In this document: positions 60,272 to 64,000 of the stretch, piece after piece
Position numbering within the stretch: position 1 is the stretch's first letter
How the letters are laid out: every line of letters begins with the position of its first letter
Origin: Brachyhypopomus gauderio
Lineage: Eukaryota > Chordata > Actinopteri > Gymnotiformes > Hypopomidae
DNA: 64,000 nt
NCBI RefSeq assembly: GCF_052324685.1
Contig: NC_135222.1
Coordinates: 4,743,420-4,807,419 of the forward strand
Direction: 5' to 3'
The notes under the pieces: generated by a model
What the model saw: only the letters and a program-made list of their open reading frames with translations
The model's database searches: none
Told to the model about the DNA's origin: nothing
Position numbers and translations under genes: made by a program

Positions 60272-60388
60272 CAGAACCGGTAGCCCTAACTGCACACTTA
60301 GAAATCAGTGAGTTATTAGGGATTCCAATTTCAGAACCGGTAGCCCTAACTGCACACTTAGAAATCAGTGAGTTATTAGGGATTCCTT
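60269..60388. repeat. Perfect 60-bp tandem duplication next to the TA repeat
   Basis: Two head-to-tail copies, each starting TTTCAGAACCGGTAGCCC, essentially identical over 60 bp. They abut the right end of the TA microsatellite. Confidence 0.95.
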
Positions 60389-63300
60389 CATGGGCGTGAT
60401 TCATCAGTTTTTCCTGATAAAGCTGCTCAACCTGGCGCCTGGTTAAAATGTCTAAAAGGTTAAATATTAATGGATTTCCCAAACTCAACAAGATAATGTG
60501 TTTGCCAAATTCCTTTTGAGCGATATGAAATCACCAGATCATTTACATTAAAGTCCTAATTATATGTGTAAACAAGTGAGGCCTATATATTCATATAGCG
60601 AATACAGTTAACGAAGACAACAGTGTGAGCACCTCTGACCACTTGTACGTCGAGGGTTTCCTTGCGATTAAGCACTTTCCTGATATGCTTATAAGTTTAT
60701 TTTGAGGAATTTAAGTTTGACCATGTTTGTAGGCTACTTTCATCTATTATTTGATCATATGTTTATTCCAAAAGGGTTAGCTCTTCCTGTCGTATTTTTA
60801 AAACAATCGTCTTTTTCTGCAGTATTGCTCCATAGTTTTGACTTGTATAATCATATAAGCTTTATCTGTAGGCCTGTTGTCACAAACACACTGGGTCGTA
60901 TCATTTCCAGTTCATCTTGCCAATTAATGGACTATTCGTTACTCGATAAACTGAAGATTCAATAAGTACGCCAGATCGACACCAGGGTAAAATACGACTT
61001 CTCTAGGAATGGGTTTATAGATAACTACAGGCGGAACAGCTGCAAGTCAAATTATGCCTTCGAGCCCAAAGGCCTATCATCTTACTCACAGAATGTCTCC
61101 TACTCACAGCGTCCACACTGTAGGCTATATAACTCATTTGACCAAAAGACAGACAGACTGAACCTGGTCTTTGAGACTCGATCGGCTCGGACAAGCACTG
61201 GCTAGAAATCAGTCATAAATGTTTTGTAAAATAATGATTAAATACTAAAGCATATTGAATAAATGAACGTGCTGTGCAAGAAGCAAGAAGCATAAATAGA
61301 CAAGAATAAATATGTTAACAAAAAATCATAATGATGTCACGTGCCATAATGTAGGTTTTTGTGTATTTTTGCTGTCTTTCTACCTCCGCCGAAGGGTTAA
61401 CAAACTTTGAAAAGTCACTGGATTGTTCTTGAAAGCGGGAGCATTATCTGTCTTTGTTCAGGAAATAATAACTGACCCTGCTACTCCAGGACTTGACATC
61501 TACAAACCTGTGTCGCCTACATAAGGGAATTTAACCGACAAACCAGACAAATAAATAAAGAAACAAAAAGCTAATCATTTTACTGAATTACTGAACCCAA
61601 CCCCACAACGTCTCCCTTGACCTACCTAATCGCAGCCTTTTTTAGAAATCCCAATCGGAAAGAGGCCTACAAGCTGCTCCAAAGTTATCATTAAGCCGTT
61701 CATAGTTTATCTATTTAGATGCCCTTCACTCTATATTACGTGAACTCAATCACAGTAAATAGCTGTTTTAATGTGGTGAAGTGAGCTTGTAGCCTGCCAC
61801 AGAAAAAGATCACATGTTTCTAGTACAATTGATTACAGCATTGATTAGTCATCTGCTACTCACAAAAATCATGCTTTGCTCCAGGATAATTGAATGTACT
61901 TTAATGCTACCCACTGACCTGTTACCAGAATGTTGCATTAGTTGTGAACAATAGATAATTGTGGGGAAAACAGTTAGTAGGCCTACTAGTTTCTGAAACA
62001 GGATAGTTTTTTGTGGATATGATTTAGGAAAAGGCGGTTTGATTTGATCTTAATAAATCTAAAATATACCGAATCTACTAGGTAACAGCAGGCTGTCAAG
62101 CATTCCTATAATTCATTTCAAATCAACCAACTACCAAAATACTAATAAGAATGCACAAGACCACCGATGTTGGATATTAATTGCGCAGTCTGAAAACGAC
62201 AAATGCGTTGTCTTTAAACAAACCCGTTCACTATATCGCGTAGAGTAAAATGCAAGCCTGCGTTTTTTCGAGATTAGTGCATGATTAAAGACGTACACAG
62301 TAAATTAAAAACATTATTGTACATTGTACAAAATAACCCACGACAACGAAGGCCTACATTCATTCTTCGTTTTCTGGTGGATAGCCTCCTCCTTTCGGTG
62401 CATTAGTTTATAGAAGTAACACTGGTGACAAAATGCTCACAAAACATATATCCTGGAAATAAGAAAGCGCATTTTAATGTTTTGACTGTCAGGGTTTTAG
62501 AGGATGCATTCGACTCCTCGATGAGATAACTCAAACCCGACGCCTACAGGTTGCGTAAATTGGTCAAATTGGCATGTTATGAAAGGAGATGATTTCAGAC
62601 TCCATCAAATAACTAAATCATAAGCAAAATCTATAGCATACGACGATAATCCCAGCAAATAATGATTGGTAACCAAACGCGAGCAGGCCAGCTTGGGAAA
62701 ACAATCAAAACCAAGGCGCTTTGTGTTCATGTTGTGTGCATGTTGTTTACAGACGCAATCAGTTAAAATACATTTTAGAACTGTTAAAAGTCCGAGCACC
62801 AGAACATGCGTTATAAATCAATTTCTATATAAAACATTTCTATATATTTCATCCTGTTAATGTATTCTTTGATTATATAAAATAAATATAGCTACATCAT
62901 CTATATATACAAAGAGCAAATGAAAGATAAAAATATAAATTAATACAGTTTAAGTATAGGCCTATTTAAGTATATTTTCATCAGTCTAACGCTACTTTTC
63001 ACCCTTTTCTTTTATATTAAGTTTTTTTCCTATTAATAACGCAGCCTACGAGTACAGACCATGGTTTATCAGAAGAATTCAAACGTTAAACAAGGTTATC
63101 GAGTCTCGTTATTTTGTTTGTTGTTTGTTTTGTATTGTCATTTCGTCTGACGATATAAATCTGTATTCTATCGTTTTTGACTGCGCGTCCGTCTTTTAAA
63201 ATTTGATATTAACGTTTTCTCGTAGTTTTAATAGTTTGACTCAAGTTACCCTATTGTATTTATGTTTTAGGTTTCACGTTGTTTTTAACGGTACTCATTT

Positions 63301-64000
63301 CTAAAGACGCTCATTTCTAAAGTATGTGCCCAGTCGAAAAAAACTTTAAAGGACAGCTAGAGTGTGAAGCTAACGGACTGTTTGTTAAAGAATTAGTAGA
63401 GCGCATAGATTTAGAGACCTGTGTATTTGAAACTGCTCCACAAAAGAGATCTATAGCGCCTCTCCCTGATCGATATATCCGCATTCTGATCGATTGGTAA
63501 ATGGCACTAGAATTCTCAGGCACCGTTTTATGCTTTCAATAAGCACAAGAAGCCTGTAGACAAAAAAATGTTAGACTATAAATTGAGCTTTAGAGTATTA
63601 TGATATATAATATATATGTATTACTATTACTGACAGTCCGCTTTTCTCTAATCGTCGATGAACATTTGACTAAGCCTATAGCCTATCAACCTATGAATAT
63701 TAAGTTACATTTTCTAAAACGAAATTTTCAGCATTCTTAAGTCAGTGTACACTGTATTCTGCGTATTTCTGAATTTTATATTAGTTATATCAAATTGTTT
63801 TATTTTTCTATGTTTAAACATTAGCCGTTAACCTACTGAAACTAGTATAATCGAATAAACCTATATCGTTATTAATGTATTGAAAAAGAAAGCAAAGGCT
63901 ACAGTCTATTTTCTTTAATGCTTATGCCCAAATGAAATTCATTTCTTTCGCTCAGTATGAATCCTCATGTTTTGATTGTATGCAATGTCCAATGCTTTTT
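60389..64000. other. Far upstream region of onecut3
   Basis: AT-rich, repeat-poor unique DNA with no supportable gene. The lack of microsatellites and many ATTA/TAAT cores would suit a developmental regulatory region, but I cannot demonstrate conservation. Confidence 0.4.

Noticed and set aside
60174..60491. Frame with IYIYIY and a duplicated segment
   Set aside because: Made of the TA microsatellite and the 60-bp duplication.

Overview
The window is nuclear DNA from a ray-finned (teleost) fish. The evidence is intron-containing vertebrate genes with GT-AG splice sites, AT-rich spacers, many long CA/TG, GA and TA microsatellites and poly-C runs, hAT and Tc1-type miniature transposons, and a tRNA-derived SINE. 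I cannot name the species.

Five protein-coding genes can be supported. From left to right they are: lingo3-like (+, single coding exon, 5842-7659); two NFIL3-type bZIP repressor genes on the minus strand (14097-14876 and 23105-24136, each with one coding exon); an ATP8B-class P4-ATPase lipid flippase, read as atp8b3 (+, 27 coding exons, 31872-42865); and onecut3 (-, two coding exons, 59706-58674 and 49784-49477). Human LINGO3, ATP8B3 and ONECUT3 all lie on 19p13.3, with ATP8B3 and ONECUT3 adjacent and tail to tail as they are here. This synteny supports the 3-type assignment for all three. The NFIL3-like pair is absent from that human interval.

Region by region: 1-5841 is upstream sequence of lingo3, with a CpG-rich block, a possible conserved non-coding block and a hAT miniature element with a clean 8-bp target duplication. 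7660-14096 is lingo3 3' flank plus spacer. 14097-24900 holds the two bZIP genes. 24900-31850 is spacer with a 17-bp minisatellite and a probable hAT fossil. 31850-43000 is atp8b3. 43000-49476 is the convergent spacer and onecut3 3' UTR. 49477-59706 is onecut3 with an 8.9-kb intron. 59707-64000 is the onecut3 promoter and upstream DNA.

The genes do not form one pathway: they are a neuronal LRR-Ig membrane protein, transcriptional repressors, a phospholipid flippase and a developmental cut-homeodomain factor. The most unusual structure is inside atp8b3. A 39-bp (13-codon) minisatellite has tandemly copied the exon 5/intron 5 boundary, giving 14 spaced copies of the 5' splice site in phase with the exon. 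The next intron carries about 25 copies of a roughly 60-bp unit rich in GTAAGT and GTGAGT. Several other atp8b3 splice sites also abut simple repeats.
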